DNA from: Paracidovorax anthurii
GTDB lineage: Bacteria > Pseudomonadota > Gammaproteobacteria > Burkholderiales > Burkholderiaceae_C
Assembly: GCF_003269065.1 (NCBI RefSeq)
Contig: NZ_QLTA01000032.1
Coordinates: 1-63,132, forward strand
Reading direction: 5' to 3'
Length of the DNA: 63,132 nt
Positions 1 through 8,439 of this stretch are shown piece by piece. A model generated the notes under the pieces. That model was not told the origin of the DNA. It saw only the letters and a list, made by a program, of their open reading frames with translations, and ran no database searches. Each line of letters begins with the position of its first letter. Positions within the stretch are counted from its first letter, which is position 1. A program made the translations under genes and the position numbers.

Positions 1-2
1 AA

Positions 3-218
3 AGGGCCAAGGTGGAGCACGTGTTCGCCGGCATCCGGCACCTGGGAGGCAAGTTCGTGCGCACAATCGGGCAGGCACGGGCCACGGTGGGCATGACGAT
101 GATGGCTGCCTGCTACAACATGAAGCGGCTGGCGTCCTTCTTGGAGCGGGGGGTGGATGCGTTCTTCAAGCCAGCGGCTGCCAAGGCACGGGTGCGCCTG
201 CAACCGGCAAAAGCGTGA
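3..218 (+). CDS. IS5-family transposase, C-terminal part (cut by window edge)
   Basis: The reading frame enters from the left edge and ends at a TAG-free tail around residue 71 of the visible part. The visible protein has the C-terminal signature of IS5-type DDE transposases: VEHVFAGIRHLGG, then VRTIGQARATVGMT and the YNMKRL block that closes the RNase-H-like domain. The GTG at 12 is an internal valine codon, not a start. I cannot see the catalytic residues or terminal inverted repeats, so I cannot say whether the IS is intact. It is probably the mobile-element scar or flank at this end of the ICE. An N-terminal IS5-type remnant lies near 11.5 kb; whether they come from one element is unknown. 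Confidence 0.75.
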   Translation, partial: RAKVEHVFAGIRHLGGKFVRTIGQARATVGMTMMAACYNMKRLASFLERGVDAFFKPAAAKARVRLQPAKA

Positions 219-627
219 GTCGCAGGGGCCGCGAGGCCCCGCGGGCACGGGGCTGCGCCCCCTGGGCAGGTGCCAATAGTGCATTCCAGGCGCTGGTATA
301 TGCCGTCTATGGCCTTGAGGCTCTTCAGGTCAGGGGTTGTGAGAGGTTCCCTGAAGTGTGGACGTCAGCAATGGGTCGGGACCGCAAGTTCAAACAGCAA
401 CGAAGCAGTCACTGGCGCAGCGCGAATCGTTTTGTGAAAGCTCTATGGCTGCTGTTCTTCATGGAGCCGCCATTCGGGCCAGCGCCTGTCGCCCACACCA
501 ACGACGGCTTGGGGCCAAGTAGCGTGAATACGACCGGCGGCAGCCACCGGCAGCACCCGCTGCACTGCCGACGTTCAGGTTGATGAAGTGGACGACAGCA
601 TAGGGCGCATTCCAGCCGTTGTTCACG
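219..627. other. Gene-free stretch
   Basis: About 410 bp after the transposase fragment. Open frames exist on both strands, but they have no convincing ribosome binding site and no recognisable domain. I see no tRNA, clear terminal inverted repeat or terminator. Confidence 0.4.
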
Positions 628-816
628 ATGCCGAAACAGCCGTCTCAGGAGAAAGTGCGTCGCTTTGCCCACGATTTTTTGGCGGCTCTGGACCGCCAGA
701 TTAAAGATCTGTCGGCATGGAGGATGGAGCTGCCTTCACTGAAGCACCTGTTCAGTTCGCCGAGTCAGGCGTTCACGTTTGCTGAGATGCCCAGCGGCAA
801 CGCACCCACCGCGTGA
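628..816 (+). CDS. Possible small protein (62 aa), unknown
   Basis: This short frame starts MPKQPSQEKVRRFAHDF and reads like an amphipathic, charged small protein with a plausible helix in residues 5-30. No Shine-Dalgarno sequence is obvious upstream and I recognise no family. It lies between the IS5-type fragment and the first ICE genes. It may be a real small ORF, the end of a decayed gene, or chance. I include it only because its amino-acid composition is protein-like. Confidence 0.25.
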   Translation: MPKQPSQEKVRRFAHDFLAALDRQIKDLSAWRMELPSLKHLFSSPSQAFTFAEMPSGNAPTA

Positions 817-1154
817 AACGCGGTGCAACCCCCGCCCAGGCAGGCGATTTCGGATGGCAATGCCACCGGCGCAGGCACCTCCTGAGCCGGCCGCTCCATA
901 CTGGCCGAGCTTCCCGTGGGCATCGCGTCCACCAAGCCTTCCTCGTGGCCCTGGCCGCGCCGAAGTCCAGCCCAGCTGGCGTCGCAGTCGTCACCTGCCC
1001 ACAAGCTCCCCGGCTTCGGTCGGGGCGGTTGCTCGTGCAGCCGTGAGTTCCTGTCGGCCCCCGGGCTGACGCGTCCGCATGGTCGGCTGCTTCATCGCAG
1101 AAGGCCATTGAGCCCAGGGCCCGATACCGCAAGGTGTTGGGCCTCCATCCCATG
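817..1154. other. Gene-free stretch upstream of structured leader
   Basis: GC-rich DNA with overlapping open frames on both strands, none with a good start signal. It presumably holds the promoter for the 1267-1670 gene pair. No confident -35/-10 pair can be read. Confidence 0.35.
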
Positions 1155-1266
1155 CCGGCCCTTCAGGCCGGTATCCGAGCCGCCTCGCTTTGCGAGGCAT
1201 ACCCGAACGGGGACCCCAGTCCCCGCCAGGGTCGTTGGGCGTTCCCCTTTTTCCAAGGAGAACCCC
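1155..1266 (+). promoter_or_regulatory. Structured 5' leader, GGGGAC/GTCCCC element copy 1
   Basis: Three hairpins in a row precede the start codon at 1267: CCGGCC/GGCCGG (1155-1171), GCCTCGC-TTT-GCGAGGC (1182-1198) and GGGGAC-CCCA-GTCCCC (1209-1224). A further TTCCCC run follows at about 1242-1247, and AAGGAG lies just before the ATG. The last hairpin ends 42 nt before the ATG. The same arrangement precedes radC (3238) and the DUF932 gene (49714), which argues for a functional leader RNA rather than chance GC-rich sequence. Confidence 0.55.
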
Positions 1267-1443
1267 ATGCTTGCTGTCACCACAGCCGTAGAACCGCGCC
1301 GCATCCCGGTGCTGCTGGGTGGGTCCGGCCTCGCCGCCCATCCGTCCGTCCCGCATCGCAAACTGCCGGTGCTGCTGCGGCCCCAGCCTTGCCTCGGCAA
1401 GTGCATGGGCCATCCGTGCGCGCGATGCCGCGTCGTGGGTTGA
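1267..1443 (+). CDS. Small ICE protein (58 aa), unknown
   Basis: The ATG is 7 nt after a strong AAGGAG. The protein begins MLAVTTAVEPRRIPVLLGG and ends in a cysteine-rich tail containing CLGKCMGHPCARC, four cysteines in 13 residues that could bind a metal. I do not recognise a family. It is the first gene behind leader copy 1. Its stop codon is 2 nt before the ATG of the next small gene, which suggests translational coupling. It could be a leader peptide instead, but the spacing and the ribosome binding site favour a real product. Confidence 0.5.
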   Translation: MLAVTTAVEPRRIPVLLGGSGLAAHPSVPHRKLPVLLRPQPCLGKCMGHPCARCRVVG

Positions 1444-1445
1444 TC

Positions 1446-1670
1446 ATGGCGATCGACCTGTACCGGCGCCGCGTCGCGGCCACCGTCGTCGAACTGGCCC
1501 GGGAAGACCCCTTCCTGGTCCAGGAAGTCATCGCACGCCTGCGGGCCGCAGGCGAGATCGAAGCCGAAGATCTGGTCTACCTCGATCAGATCGCCGATCG
1601 CTGGATCGCGATCGCCCAGGCCAATGCCCGGCAAGGCGCTTCAGCGCACGCGCGTCAATCGCGCGGGTAG
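1446..1670 (+). CDS. Small acidic ICE protein (74 aa), unknown
   Basis: The ATG follows the stop of the 58-aa gene by 2 nt. The protein starts MAIDLYRRRVAATVVELAR and is mostly helical and acidic in the middle (AAGEIEAEDLVYLDQIADR). There is no known domain and no membrane segment. Being coupled to the upstream gene, it is probably expressed from the same structured leader. Its 3' end overlaps the 3' end of an opposing small gene by about 30 bp. Confidence 0.55.
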   Translation: MAIDLYRRRVAATVVELAREDPFLVQEVIARLRAAGEIEAEDLVYLDQIADRWIAIAQANARQGASAHARQSRG

Positions 1671-1871
1671 CGTGGCTCCCGTTGCCGTGGCGAGCGCCCC
1701 GGCAATCTTGTCCAGCAGTTCCGGGCGTTCATCGGCCAGAACACCGACCCATCGGGTCAGTGCCTGGTCGAGATCGTCCTGTGTTCGCGCCCCGCCGATG
1801 TCGAGTCCGAGTTTTCGGAGATCCTCAATCTCGGCGGGCGTGAACCGGAGTGAGTGGCCTGCACGAAGCAT
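1641..1871 (-). CDS. Small helical protein (76 aa), unknown
   Basis: Read leftward from the ATG at 1871, this gives MLRAGHSLRFTPAEIEDLRKLG and continues as a well-formed helical protein (RTQDDLDQALTRWVGVLADE). A TTG five codons upstream is an alternative start. Composition and lack of low-complexity suggest a real gene, convergent with the 74-aa gene. No family recognised. Confidence 0.4.
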   Translation of the reverse strand: MLRAGHSLRFTPAEIEDLRKLGLDIGGARTQDDLDQALTRWVGVLADERPELLDKIAGALATATGATLPARLTRVR

Positions 1872-1997
1872 GTGTGGGCAGTCCAAGGCGGGTGGGAGGC
1901 CAGCTTAGCAGGCCCTGGCACCACCGCAATGCAACCCTGGGAGACTGACGCCTCCCGCGGGGGGTATGGCGCATGCATCCCGCAAGCTAGGAGAAAG

Positions 1998-2483
1998 ATG
2001 ATGACCGTGAACGGACCGCGCGCCACGTCCAGGCGCCGAACCATCGCACAGGAGGAAGAGCGCGCGTGGGTATCCTTCTACCGCCGCGCCAAGGATGCAA
2101 CCATCGCGTCCGAAGTATTGGAGCAGCTCGAGGCTGACCCGGAGATGAAGCGCGATCACCTTGCGCTGTATCTGTGTTGCCGCGAGGCGCTGCGCCTTCA
2201 GCAAGCCCGCGAGGCTCGTCAACAGCGCATTGGCCAGTTCGTGCGCTGGCTGTTCGGCGGGCTGTTCATGCGTGCGCCGAAGGCGGCACGCGATCTGGCC
2301 GTGGCATGCCTGCCCGAGACCCGCGTGGAGCCCGCCAACGCACAGGTCCAGCGGATGATTGCGAAGAACCCCAAGGTTCGCGCGTCGCGGGCCGCGTTCC
2401 AGGCCTCCGCCGGAGCACCTGCCGCACCGACGGGCGTGGATTCCGTGGATGCCGCGCCCCGAGTGGTTCAAGCCAGTGGCTGA
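1998..2483 (+). CDS. Hypothetical ICE protein (161 aa)
   Basis: Tandem ATGs at 1998 and 2001 follow AGGAGA. The protein is basic and helical: a charged N-terminal third (RRRTIAQEEERAWVSFYRRA), a central segment with WLFGGLFMRAPKAARDLAV that could be a short amphipathic helix, and an alanine- and proline-rich C-terminal tail. No enzyme motif or full membrane span is evident. I cannot assign a function. The position beside RadC suggests a conserved ICE accessory gene. Confidence 0.55.
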   Translation: MMTVNGPRATSRRRTIAQEEERAWVSFYRRAKDATIASEVLEQLEADPEMKRDHLALYLCCREALRLQQAREARQQRIGQFVRWLFGGLFMRAPKAARDLAVACLPETRVEPANAQVQRMIAKNPKVRASRAAFQASAGAPAAPTGVDSVDAAPRVVQASG

Positions 2484-2590
2484 GCCTTTTTTGCACCCCG
2501 TTCCCCCGGCCGCAAGGCCTGGGGAACGCCCGGGTGTGCCCGCCGTCCGATTCCCTCCTTCACGCCCCTCACACCCTGCCGGTGCGGGCT

Positions 2591-2803
2591 TCACGCCGCC
2601 AGGCACCGCGCCACCTCCTGGTCGATCATCCAGTGAAGGAACTGCGTATCCAGCGAGGCTCCCCAATAGTGGGCCTTGCATCGCGCAACGTAGGCCTGAA
2701 GGTCCGCCAGGGTGCGGATGCCCACCGGCTCGACGTCGGTGAGCCAGCGGAAATACTCGATCTCCTTGCGGGTCAAGCGGATCTGGGTACCGAGGCGGAT
2801 CAT
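2591..2803 (-). CDS. Small protein (70 aa), unknown
   Basis: The start at 2803 was chosen because GGAG lies about 7 nt upstream on this strand; the frame stays open further upstream but looks less coding. The protein runs MIRLGTQIRLTRKEIEYFRWL and ends with TQFLHWMIDQEVARCL, a compact helical protein without cysteine clusters or membrane spans. It is divergent from radC. No family recognised. Confidence 0.5.
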   Translation of the reverse strand: MIRLGTQIRLTRKEIEYFRWLTDVEPVGIRTLADLQAYVARCKAHYWGASLDTQFLHWMIDQEVARCLAA

Positions 2804-3179
2804 GCGAACTCCGGAAGGGCTCCATCCTGCCTCCATTCCAAGCGACCGCAGGCGGCTGAACGGTCCCACAGCAAGAAATTTCTCTGCTGTCATTCCGATG
2901 ACACCAAGACGTCATTGCAATGCCAATCATGGGTGCATGTACCCAAATCGCCACACTGCGGATTCCCCCTGGTCGACATTCGCCATGGCCAACCGACGGC
3001 TATCGCCCGCGTTCTCGGTACCGGCCCGCGCTGCCTTCTTGCCGGGCTCCCGCAGATCGATGAAACTCGGCCAATGCTTGTCCTGCCCTTCGAGGAGGCT
3101 TCCGGCCCGCGCCGGCGCCGCAGACGTTACCTGCATTGAGACCAGCGTGCCGACTCGCGTTGCGCACCCACATCCCACC
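2804..3179. other. Divergent intergenic region
   Basis: This region lies between the leftward 70-aa gene and rightward radC. It should hold both promoters. Around 2870-2960 it is less GC-rich than its surroundings, as expected of promoter DNA, but no clear -35/-10 pair can be named. Confidence 0.35.
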
Positions 3180-3237
3180 GGGGACGCCGTCCCCGCGGGA
3201 ACTGGCGTCCCCTCCATTCTTCCTTTTGGAGACCGCC
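3180..3237 (+). promoter_or_regulatory. Structured 5' leader of radC, GGGGAC/GTCCCC element copy 2
   Basis: GGGGAC-GCC-GTCCCC (3180-3194) ends 43 nt before the radC ATG. A second GTCCCC follows at about 3207-3212, so the GGGGAC arm could pair with either copy. TTGGAG then precedes the start. Copies 1 (1209) and 3 (49653) have the same order and spacing. A published structured-RNA class called the radC motif occurs upstream of radC and other DNA-related genes on mobile elements; membership here is possible but untested. Confidence 0.55.
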
Positions 3238-3801
3238 ATGAATGCCATCATGAGCCGCGAGGCTCTCATCGACGAGCTGTTCGCCACGGCCTTGCGCCCT
3301 GCCACCGCCATCGCCAGCGATGTCTGCGACCGCTCACGGGTAGCGCGCGAACACCAGTTGCACCGCGCCCTGGGCATCGCCAGGGAACTGCTTCTGGGAG
3401 ATCTGCAGACCGACCTGCGGCACGCACCGCTGATGGACCGCCCTCAGGCCCTGCGCGAGTGGCTGGCCCTGCGTTTCGCGGGGCTGGACCGCGAGGTCTT
3501 CCTCGTCGTTTTCCTGGATTCGCAGCATCGCCTGATCGATTCGGACACGATGTTCCGCGGGACGCTGACACAGACCGCGGTCTATCCGCGAGAGGTGGTG
3601 CGAGCCGCCTTGGCACACAATGCGGCAGCGGTGGCATTCGCCCACAACCACCCCAGCGGTGTCCCCGAGCCCAGCCGTGCGGACGAAGTGCTGACCGCCA
3701 CGCTCAAGACCGCCCTGGCACTGGTGGACATCCGCGTCATCGATCACTTCATCGTGGCAGGCGACCAACTGGTGTCGATGGCCGAGCGAGGCTTGATGTA
3801 G
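3238..3801 (+). CDS. radC: RadC-family JAB/MPN domain protein
   Basis: This 187-aa protein has the JAMM metal motif H136-N-H138-P-S-G with D149, preceded by the [14 protein letters not shown] strand typical of RadC. The name is historical: the family (DUF2466) was once linked to DNA repair, but its activity is unsettled and copies on mobile elements are common. The N-terminal helical part is short and lacks a clear helix-hairpin-helix, as in many ICE and prophage copies. The start is fixed by TTGGAG and by the conserved leader just upstream. It stands as a single gene, with a separate hairpin leader before the next gene. Confidence 0.93.
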   Translation: MNAIMSREALIDELFATALRPATAIASDVCDRSRVAREHQLHRALGIARELLLGDLQTDLRHAPLMDRPQALREWLALRFAGLDREVFLVVFLDSQHRLIDSDTMFRGTLTQTAVYPREVVRAALAHNAAAVAFAHNHPSGVPEPSRADEVLTATLKTALALVDIRVIDHFIVAGDQLVSMAERGLM

Positions 3802-3869
3802 CCAGCGCCCTGCCCTCCGGTCGGCGGATCGCCGATCGCCACCTCCCGGACGGGTATTCGAGGAACCCG

Positions 3870-3921
3870 GCCCGGCCCCCCCACCGCAGCGGGGACCGGG
3901 CACTTTGTAGAAGGAGCATCC
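3870..3921 (+). promoter_or_regulatory. Hairpin leader before DUF5983 gene
   Basis: A long GC hairpin pairs GCCCGG (3870-3875) plus a C run with GGGGA plus CCGGGC (3891-3901), about 20 nt before the ATG at 3922. AAGGAG follows. It may end radC transcription, regulate translation of the next gene, or both. Confidence 0.45.
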
Positions 3922-4224
3922 ATGGACTCTGACTGGATCGATCGCCTGCGAGAGCTGGCCGAACCATTGGTCGCCTTGTCACTCTCACACCTCACGCCCT
4001 CCACGCGCAGACGCCTCAAGACGGACGATCTCTCCGTGAACGCCTATCCCACCGAATTCGGCGGCTTCGTCTTCGTCGGCGCGCCGCGCCACAGGAATCC
4101 CGTGGAAACGGACCTCGCCTCCATCTTCGAGGCCGCCGAGCGGGCCGGTGTGGTGTGGCTCAAGTTCGACTGCGAGGCCCCCGTGATCAGCGGGCTGCCG
4201 ACGTTCGCCCCGGAGTTGGAATAA
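3922..4224 (+). CDS. DUF5983-like protein (100 aa), copy 1
   Basis: The protein contains the recurring family pattern LSLSHLTPSTRRRL, then AYPTEFGGFVFVG, and closes with a WLKFDCEAPVISGLP block. These match the DUF5983 family, small proteins common in conjugative elements and of unknown function. A strong AAGGAG fixes the start. A paralogue lies at about 57.0 kb, and both share the sequence just upstream of their starts, so they are probably a duplication within the element family. Confidence 0.7.
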   Translation: MDSDWIDRLRELAEPLVALSLSHLTPSTRRRLKTDDLSVNAYPTEFGGFVFVGAPRHRNPVETDLASIFEAAERAGVVWLKFDCEAPVISGLPTFAPELE

Positions 4225-4449
4225 CGCGCCACCGCGCCAATTCGTCGTCTCCGAGAGACTTGAAAGCCGGATCCGGTCCGGCGCGGGCCCTGGGCCAGGA
4301 TTCGATGGTCCCGGGCCCGTCGACTTGGCTAAGCCCGAAGAGCCTCCAGACCTCGGTCGGCCCGACGGCGCCCACCCCGGCCGTCGACGCCCGACAAGTC
4401 GGCCATGCAGTCCCCGCCGATGGCCGGCGCGCACCCGCCGCAAACTCCC

Positions 4450-5735
4450 TCAGAACTCGATCTCGGCCACTACGGGACAGTGGTCCGATATCGCCAGCAG
4501 CGGGTCCGGGTACTGTGGCGGCTTCGCGGCGAGCGAAGCACCGAGCGGGCCGACAGGCACCTTGCGCGTGGACTTCACGCTGGCCGCGAGGGATTGCGAG
4601 ACGAGGACGTGGTCCAGGCCGACCGGGTTGCGGCACCCGAGTCCCGTGGAGGCCACGAGCACGGAGCGCTGTGCGGACGTGAGTTTCGCGGTCTTCGACG
4701 CCTCGCAGGCAGCCACGACCTCCGCAGTGCCCGGACAGGTCGCCGACAGCAGTTCGGCTCTGGTCGATGCGGGCACGCCGTCGTTGACTTCCAGGACGAG
4801 GTTTCTCGTTACCACCGACGCCGCGCGCGGCTTTGACAGGTCGGTCTCGCCATCGCTGCGCACCGGCTCCGATCCCGCGACCTTGTTGGCCTCGTGCCAC
4901 AGGTTGCGATTGAAGTCGCCCAGGACGATGAAATGGTCCGCGCCCACCGGCAACTGCTCCCACGCCTCCTCCAGCGGGCGCACCTGCTGCTGCAGGACGG
5001 GACAGGGATCGTCGGCCCCGGTATTGCCGTCGAGGCGATCGCCTTCCAGCGAGGACACGCAACTGGACTTCAGGTGCACGGTGAGAAAGCGAACCTTCTT
5101 TCCCCGGATGTCCAGGGTCACGGTGTAGCCGGGCCGCACCTGCTGCTGCGGTGCGAGTTGCGGCAGCGACAGCGCCGGTACGTCGGCGCAGGCCTGCGCC
5201 GCGCTGCCCAGCGTCTTGCGCCACGCGAACGCCAATCGCTGGACCTTGTACGCCCCATCAAAGGAGCAGACGTTGTAGTCGCCGGAAGCCGCACCGAGGG
5301 CTTCCCTCACGGCCTGGGTGCCGGACACCTCCTGGAAGGCGATGACATCGGGCCGGACGTCTGAGGACAGCACCCTCGCGATCTGCGCGAGCCGCTTCGC
5401 ATAGGACGCCGCCGTCACGTCGATGCCTTGCCGCGACACGGTCGTGTAGACGGCACAGGGCGGCATCAGCGAAAGGTCCACGCCTTCCAGCGTCGCCCGC
5501 GATTCCGTGATCTCCCATCCGCGCCTGGCGTCCGGCGTCCCCGCGGGAGCGAGACGCCAGACCCCCTGGCCGTCCTTGGCATAGGTCTTCGAGCACTGCG
5601 CGATCCAGGGGGAAGCTCCTGCTGGGACACATGCCAGCCAAGGTTCCACGTGGCGATGCGCAGCACGTCGGCGCTGGCCAGCAACGGCATGCAGGACAGG
5701 GCAATGAGGCCCCATCGTCGGTGTTTCGGTTTCAT
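4450..5735 (-). pseudogene. Secreted endonuclease/exonuclease/phosphatase, frameshifted
   Basis: The gene starts at 5735 with a signal peptide (MKPKHRRWGLIALSCMPLLASA) that runs into the family's first motif TWNLGWH. The rest lies in the next frame: VIAFQEVSG, VHLKSSC, ILGDFNR, LDHVLVS and SDHCPVVAEI, all signature strands of the DNase I/EEP fold. The two halves join across a run of five C on this strand (5608-5612). One more C restores a continuous protein of about 428 aa. Either the gene is recently dead or the run was miscounted in sequencing. If intact it would be an exported metal-dependent nuclease or phosphatase. It sits downstream of the SbcC/SbcD-like genes. Confidence 0.8.
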
Positions 5736-5801
5736 GTTCTCCCCCTTGTGAGGAAGATCATGGAGGATGGTCTCCTGGCACGCAAGTCGTCCTTGCTGTC
5801 C

Positions 5802-8276
5802 TCATCGGCGGCCGTCGGCGAAAGCCTCCGGTGCGTCCCGCACCCTCCACCGCTCCAGGTCGATCACGGCATCCGCCATCATGGTCAGTTCCGGCGTCTG
5901 CGACACGAAATACTCGCGCTCATAGCCACCCAGGCGCAGAACCGCACGTTTCATGCTGAGGAACATGCGCTTGTGCTCGACGTCCAGCGCACCATCCGCC
6001 TCGTCCGTGAACAGCGTCGTGTACTGGCGCCCGGTGTGCAGCGCCAGGTAGAGGGCGATGGCACGGGTCATGCAGGCCTCGATCCAGGTTTTCTCCCCTC
6101 CGCTCATCAGGCCGACGCTCTTGGTCTCGCCCGTGGCTCCGTCGTGCACGACGATGTCGAAGCCTTCGCGCTGATCTCCCTTGCTGGTCTCCAGCAAGGT
6201 ATGGATGGAGACCGTGAAGCGCGGTCCATAGCAGGCGAGCAGGAGATCGTTGGCCAGCGCCGACAGCGCGGGGCCGGCATCGTCGATCGCCAATGCGATC
6301 AGGCCATCGTTGCTCATGCAGCGTCCCAGAAGGGTCCAGTTCGCGATCTCGTTCTCCACCTTCGCACAGTGCCCTTCGGCGTGCGTGCGCCGCTGTGCCA
6401 GGGCCTTCGCCTGCCGGTCCAGGTCCTCGGTGGCCTGGACGTCGCGCAGGGCCTCCAGGCGCCGGCTCTGGCAGGCCCCCAGCGCCCCGCGCGCCTCGCT
6501 CACGGCGCTGGCCGCGCTCGCGAGCTGCCGCTCGTCGCACCCTTGCGGCAAGAGCGCGATCGAGCGGTCGATGCGCGCCAACGCATCCCGCGAACGCCGC
6601 GATTCCTGCGCCAGTTGCTGAGCGATCGTTGCTCGGGAGGCAGATATCTGCCGACGCTCGGCCTCCTCCTCTGCGGTCGGCTGCGATGCCGCGGATTGCG
6701 GCCCCAGCGCGTCCATCTCCTGCTCGACCTCGGCCAGCGTCACCGCGGCCTGGGCACAGGAGTCGACCTTGGTCGCGAGCAGCGCCAACCGGCCGGCACG
6801 CCCGCACGCCGCGGCCTCGCGGTGTTCGGCCCAGCTCAGCTTCCGGGGCGCGTCATCCAGTGCCTGGCACCGCCGTCGCGCCTCGGCCAGTTCGCTGCGG
6901 ACCTGTGCCCTCTGGCGCGCGCACTGCGCCACCAGCGCACTCGCGTCGGGCAGCAGCGCCTGCGCTTCGCGCGCATCGCCCAGCAGCTTGCAGCGCCCCT
7001 GCAAGTCGGTCCCGGCACAAGGCACCTCGGAGACCAGACTGAAGCGGTGGCTCAATTCCTCGTTCCGCAGCACCGCCTTGCCAGCCTCCCGCTCGATGGC
7101 CGCCAACTGCTGCTCTGCCAGATGCGCCGCGTGGCGCGCCTGGGCCAACGCCTGGACCTGAGCGCGACACGCGAGCACGATCGCATGGCGTGCGCCCTGG
7201 ATACGCTGTGCCACCGCCAGCCGCCGCGCCGCCCGCCGCACCGCGGGGGCCTGCGCGAGTTCCTGCAGGCACCGGCCCCGGGACCGCTCGAGCGATTGCC
7301 GGCGCTCCTGCTGCTGCGCCCGCCGTTGCCGCGCGCGTCGCTCCAACCTGTCGAGCCGCTGGCCTTCGGCCTCATCCTGGGCCTGCAGGGTCCGGATCGT
7401 CACTGCGCTCGCCTCCATCTCGGCCCGATGGTCCGCGCGCAACTGGCGGCGCTGCTGCTCGATGGCGCGCTGCCGCTCGAACGCGGCGGCCAGACGGGCA
7501 TGCCGCCCCTGCGCTTCGTCCAGACAGGACTGCGCCGCCAACGTGGTGGCATCGGCCTGCGCCACCCGCGCCGCCGCGCCCTCCACGCGCAGCCGGGCGG
7601 TCGCGATGCGGTCCGCCTCCGTGTCCAGGGTCACCAGTTCCTGGCGCAGCAGCACGAGCCCCGTCTGCAGCAGGCGCGCCGTCTCGCCGGCCTGCAGTCC
7701 CACCCGGCGGATGGCCTCCTGCCCGAGCAGGTCACCCAGCAGGCTCTTGATCTCGGCGTTGCGGTAGGTGTTGAGCTGCCGCTTGCCCTGCGCGGCGAAC
7801 ACCGAGGCGAAGAACGTCTCGGCGCTGCCGCAGATGTGCTCGACGCACGCCGCGTAGGACTCCATGCGGCCGTCGGAGACGGTGCCGTCCTCCAGCGCGA
7901 CCGGGCGCCAGGCGCCATCGCCGTCCAAACGGTGCAGGAAGGCTTCGGTCCTGCGCCGGCCCTGAAGCCGGATGACGATCTGGGAGCGGTAGCTTCGGCC
8001 CTCGTGCGCCCAGACCAGGTCCTTAGCGGACTCGGCAAGATAGACGTGGTCGTAATAGGAAAAGCCCCCCGCCCCGCCGGCCGACGCCCGGCTGGCCAGA
8101 AGGTTGTAGGGGGTGAGGTTGTCCATGACCGTGGTCTTTCCGCTGCCGTTGGGACCGGCGATGGCGATGAGCTGGGCGTCGTCCGCGAGGCGCTGGAGGT
8201 CCAGCGTCAGTTCGGACAGCCCCAGGCCATCGCGGATGCCGCGAAAGCCCTTGAGCGTCAGCATGAGAGGCTGCAT
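5802..8276 (-). CDS. SbcC/Rad50-like ATPase (824 aa)
   Basis: An N-terminal Walker A (GPNGSGKT, residues 41-48) and a C-terminal ABC signature (LMSGGEK) plus Walker B (TLFTDEADGALD) bracket a long, alanine-, arginine- and glutamine-rich coiled coil. Near the middle, about residues 420-429, two cysteines in CAGTDLQGRC may form the zinc-hook-like apex that joins two Rad50/SbcC molecules. The start at 8276 was chosen because GAAAGGA precedes it; the frame is open further upstream without a good start. With the SbcD-like nuclease encoded just upstream it probably forms an MR-type DNA-end-processing complex, perhaps acting on element DNA. Confidence 0.85.
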   Translation of the reverse strand: MQPLMLTLKGFRGIRDGLGLSELTLDLQRLADDAQLIAIAGPNGSGKTTVMDNLTPYNLLASRASAGGAGGFSYYDHVYLAESAKDLVWAHEGRSYRSQIVIRLQGRRRTEAFLHRLDGDGAWRPVALEDGTVSDGRMESYAACVEHICGSAETFFASVFAAQGKRQLNTYRNAEIKSLLGDLLGQEAIRRVGLQAGETARLLQTGLVLLRQELVTLDTEADRIATARLRVEGAAARVAQADATTLAAQSCLDEAQGRHARLAAAFERQRAIEQQRRQLRADHRAEMEASAVTIRTLQAQDEAEGQRLDRLERRARQRRAQQQERRQSLERSRGRCLQELAQAPAVRRAARRLAVAQRIQGARHAIVLACRAQVQALAQARHAAHLAEQQLAAIEREAGKAVLRNEELSHRFSLVSEVPCAGTDLQGRCKLLGDAREAQALLPDASALVAQCARQRAQVRSELAEARRRCQALDDAPRKLSWAEHREAAACGRAGRLALLATKVDSCAQAAVTLAEVEQEMDALGPQSAASQPTAEEEAERRQISASRATIAQQLAQESRRSRDALARIDRSIALLPQGCDERQLASAASAVSEARGALGACQSRRLEALRDVQATEDLDRQAKALAQRRTHAEGHCAKVENEIANWTLLGRCMSNDGLIALAIDDAGPALSALANDLLLACYGPRFTVSIHTLLETSKGDQREGFDIVVHDGATGETKSVGLMSGGEKTWIEACMTRAIALYLALHTGRQYTTLFTDEADGALDVEHKRMFLSMKRAVLRLGGYEREYFVSQTPELTMMADAVIDLERWRVRDAPEAFADGRR

Positions 8277-8358
8277 GGGGATTCCTTTCCGATGAGAAGT
8301 CGATGGGGACACTCTCCCATCTGTGACCGTGCTTTCAAGAGGCGAGGGGCGCCGGGAG

Positions 8359-8382
8359 CCTGGCGCCCAACGGTGCGCCAGG
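8359..8382 (-). promoter_or_regulatory. Hairpin between sbcD-like and sbcC-like genes
   Basis: A perfect 8-bp stem CCTGGCGC/GCGCCAGG with an 8-nt loop lies in the 163-bp gap between the SbcD-like stop and the SbcC-like start. Two copies of TGCCCGGGC lie nearby (8407-8429). It could attenuate transcription or stabilise mRNA ends. There is no T-run, so it is not a classical terminator. Confidence 0.4.
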
Positions 8383-8439
8383 ATCGTGGAGACGAAAAGG
8401 CCGGCTGCCCGGGCACTCCCTGCCCGGGCCCTAGCAGCC

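Noticed and set aside
8407-8429. Tandem TGCCCGGGC repeats as iterons or an origin
   Set aside because: Only two copies, in an intercistronic gap of an operon, without AT-rich DNA or a replication gene next to them.
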